Shown piece after piece: positions 62,610-64,000 of a stretch of DNA of 64,000 nt. Position 1 is the first letter of the stretch. The number at the start of each line of letters is the position of its first letter. This DNA comes from DATMBF01 sp035559595 (GTDB taxonomy: Bacteria > Bacteroidota > Ignavibacteria > UBA10030), in NCBI GenBank assembly GCA_035559595.1, contig DATMBF010000005.1, positions 200,887-264,886 of the forward strand, written 5' to 3'. The notes below the pieces were generated by a model. That model saw only the letters and a program-made list of their open reading frames with translations. It had not been told where the DNA came from and did not search any database. Position numbers and translations under genes: made by a program.

Positions 62610-63031
62610 TGCTTTCGTTAAGTGATCTGCCAACGCTCAACGCGTTGTTCAATGCGACCAGTGCAACATTGTTACTCGTGGGGCACTCTTTGATGAAGCG
62701 GGGGAAGATCGAGCAGCATCGAAAATTCATGATTTCAGCTTTTGTTGCGTCGTGTCTTTTTCTAACTTCGTACCTGATCTACCATTATTTCCATGGCTCG
62801 CAGCCTTTTCGGGGAGAAGGTATTGTGAGAACGGTGTACTTCGCGATTCTCCTAAGTCATACCGTTCTTGCAACAGCCGTGGTTCCGTTGGCGATCATTT
62901 CGCTCTGGCGTGGGTTGAAGAAGAACTACGATTCGCACCGGAAGATTGCCCGGTGGGCATATCCGATCTGGCTCTATGTTTCGGTCACTGGAGTAGTGAT
63001 CTATCTTATGCTCTACCATTTGTTTAGGTAG
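62606..63031 (+). CDS. DUF420 (CtaM-like) membrane protein
   Basis: A 141-residue four-helix membrane protein of the DUF420 family. Conserved histidines lie in GHSLMKRGKIEQHRKFM, LIYHYFHG, LLSHTVLA and DSHRKIARWAYP. The Staphylococcus member CtaM (B. subtilis YozB) is needed for maturation of heme-A oxidases, which agrees with its place at the end of this oxidase cluster. Assignment of the family is firm, function by analogy. Confidence 0.85.
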   Translation: MMLSLSDLPTLNALFNATSATLLLVGHSLMKRGKIEQHRKFMISAFVASCLFLTSYLIYHYFHGSQPFRGEGIVRTVYFAILLSHTVLATAVVPLAIISLWRGLKKNYDSHRKIARWAYPIWLYVSVTGVVIYLMLYHLFR

Positions 63032-63040
63032 AGGAGTGGC

Positions 63041-63868
63041 TCACTGGTGCAGAATGAATTCCCGCATGAGATTCGTGAAACTCGCCTTCACGCGATTGGC
63101 TGTGTCGGTTACCTCTGCGTGAGAAAGCTTCGCGGCCGATATCCCGGTGGCCAGGTTGGAAATCAGTGAAATTCCAACAACCCTCATTCCAAGTCGGTTT
63201 GCTTCGATAATCTCCGGCACTGTTGACATTCCAACCGCATCTGCTCCCATCCTTCGCAACATTTCGATTTCCGCAGCAGTTTCATAACTTGGTCCTTTGA
63301 GCCAGCAATAGACTCCTTCCTGGAGGTGAAGTCCAATCTGGGTGGCTGTTGAAAGCAGCGAGTCTTGCAGAACCGGGTCAAAGAGTCTATTGGTTCGTTC
63401 ACCCCGGCCGTGCGATGTTCTTGTATGATCCTTCTTCGGAAGGGAAGTTAGATTGAGGATGTCACGAATAAGCATCAAATCACCGGCCTTGAACCGACGA
63501 TTGATTCCACCGGCTGCGTTTGTCACAATGAGGGTTTGAGCACCGAGCTGGTGAGCCAGCCGGACCGGGAGAAGTGTAGTCTCCAGGTCTCCGCTTTCAT
63601 AGAAATGAACTCTTCCTTTGAAGACGAGGAGAGGCCGTGATGTGCGCTGATCTTTTCTGATCGAACCGAAGACAAGCTTTCCTTCATGGCCCTGAACGGA
63701 GGAGACCGGATAATGAGGAATTGATGCGGAAGGAATTACTACGCCCGATTCTATCTCATCAGCAAAGTCGCCAAGGCCCGACCCAAGGATACATGCTATC
63801 GTAGGACGAATCGATGTCTGTCTCCCAATGAAGCTCACGGCGTCGTGGAGTTCGCCCATTTCCTTCAT
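63041..63868 (-). CDS. punA: Purine-nucleoside phosphorylase
   Basis: Phosphorolysis of purine nucleosides for salvage. 275 residues, trimeric NP-I/PNP type: CILGSGLGDFADE, GRVHFYESGD, VTNAAGGINRRFKAGDLM, GPSYETAAEIEMLRRMGADAVGMSTVPE (with the base-site Glu and Met) and GISLISNLATGIS. On the minus strand, 6 bases downstream of a nucleoside transporter gene. Convergent with the DUF420 gene. Confidence 0.94.
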   Translation of the reverse strand: MKEMGELHDAVSFIGRQTSIRPTIACILGSGLGDFADEIESGVVIPSASIPHYPVSSVQGHEGKLVFGSIRKDQRTSRPLLVFKGRVHFYESGDLETTLLPVRLAHQLGAQTLIVTNAAGGINRRFKAGDLMLIRDILNLTSLPKKDHTRTSHGRGERTNRLFDPVLQDSLLSTATQIGLHLQEGVYCWLKGPSYETAAEIEMLRRMGADAVGMSTVPEIIEANRLGMRVVGISLISNLATGISAAKLSHAEVTDTANRVKASFTNLMREFILHQ

Positions 63869-63874
63869 CGGGGA

Positions 63875-64000
63875 TCATGCTCCGGTAAGAATGCCGGCAA
63901 TGGTGGCTGTAAGGAGGGTTGACAGAGCTCCGCCCAATACAGCACGAAGGCCAAGTTGGGCAAGGTCCTTGCGGCGGTGTGGGGCCATTGGACTTATCCC
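63875..64000 (-). CDS. NupC-type concentrative nucleoside transporter, C-terminal end only
   Basis: Only the last 41 residues are in the window; the frame is open to the right edge on the minus strand and stops at 63875-63877. The segment SPMAPHRRKDLAQLGLRAVL followed by a hydrophobic helix (GGALSTLLTATIAGILTG) is the usual C-terminus of CNT-family nucleoside/H+ or Na+ symporters. Six bases before punA, forming a nucleoside uptake and salvage operon. Confidence 0.8.
   Translation of the reverse strand, partial: GISPMAPHRRKDLAQLGLRAVLGGALSTLLTATIAGILTGA

Noticed and set aside
1..64000. CRISPR arrays, insertion sequences, prophage, toxin-antitoxin or defence genes
   Set aside because: No regularly spaced repeats, transposase motifs, integrases or defence-type proteins were seen; almost every base is in recognisable chromosomal genes.

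Overview
The window is a dense, mostly plus-strand stretch of a Gram-negative (diderm) bacterial chromosome. An outer membrane is implied by the LolC/E/D lipoprotein exporter, apolipoprotein N-acyltransferase (Lnt), a lipobox protein and two probable outer-membrane barrels. BshC (bacillithiol synthesis), the small DUF3098-like membrane protein, the AtuA-family pair and promoters resembling the Bacteroidota -33/-7 type suggest the FCB group. The many clear Shine-Dalgarno sequences and the full-length bacterial-type prolyl-tRNA synthetase fit an Ignavibacteria-like or neighbouring lineage better than Bacteroidia. This placement is inference from gene content; no 16S rRNA gene is present. No insertion sequences, phage genes or CRISPR arrays were seen.

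Layout. 1-3.7 kb: end of a polysaccharide locus (two GT2 glycosyltransferases, a methyltransferase, a convergent GT4). 3.8-7.8 kb: GT4-nadD-glgB. 7.8-10.4 kb: a lipoprotein, tRNA-Arg(CCT), a zinc-ribbon membrane protein and a probable outer-membrane protein. 10.4-16 kb: proS-dnaE-trxA. 16-24.3 kb: aspS, a barrel-like protein, split atuA, prfB with its programmed +1 frameshift, and lolC-lolE-lolD. 24.3-25.9 kb: a candidate small RNA, a DUF3098-like protein, tRNA-Lys, tRNA-Leu and a TPR protein. 25.9-34.6 kb: a CMD-family protein, then acyP-ispF-dedA-pap2-lnt-ltaE-thioesterase-trpE-trpG-LOG protein. 34.6-43.9 kb: the translation/RNA operon rimP-nusA-infB-rbfA-truB-ribF-rpsO-pnp. 43.9-46.4 kb: aroA and an orphan sugar-type ABC ATPase. 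46.4-48.1 kb: bshC on the minus strand. 48.2-63.0 kb: an aerobic respiratory cluster. 63.0-64 kb: minus-strand punA and the end of a nupC-type nucleoside transporter.

The respiratory cluster encodes a near-complete route from quinol to oxygen: ferredoxin, Rieske protein, split cytochrome b (b6 plus subunit IV), a membrane-anchored octaheme cytochrome c with a long coiled coil, a type-1 copper protein, and an aa3-type oxidase (coxA, coxC, cox4, two small membrane proteins, coxB). It continues with heme A synthesis (ctaA, ctaB), an ABC exporter and a DUF420/CtaM-like assembly protein. CoxB carries an unusual insert of about 115 residues, containing a tandem repeat, between its copper-binding His and Cys residues.

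The most general new observation is a promoter grammar read directly from the sequence: TTG, exactly 20 bases, then TAnnTT followed by two bases, most often [GC][GA]. It occurs before tRNA genes and before proS, acyP, a GT4 gene, the ferredoxin, bshC (minus strand) and the rimP-nusA operon. At rimP a strong intrinsic terminator lies between this promoter and the start codon, suggesting attenuation. A related promoter precedes a compact RNA of about 80 nt that ends in its own terminator.
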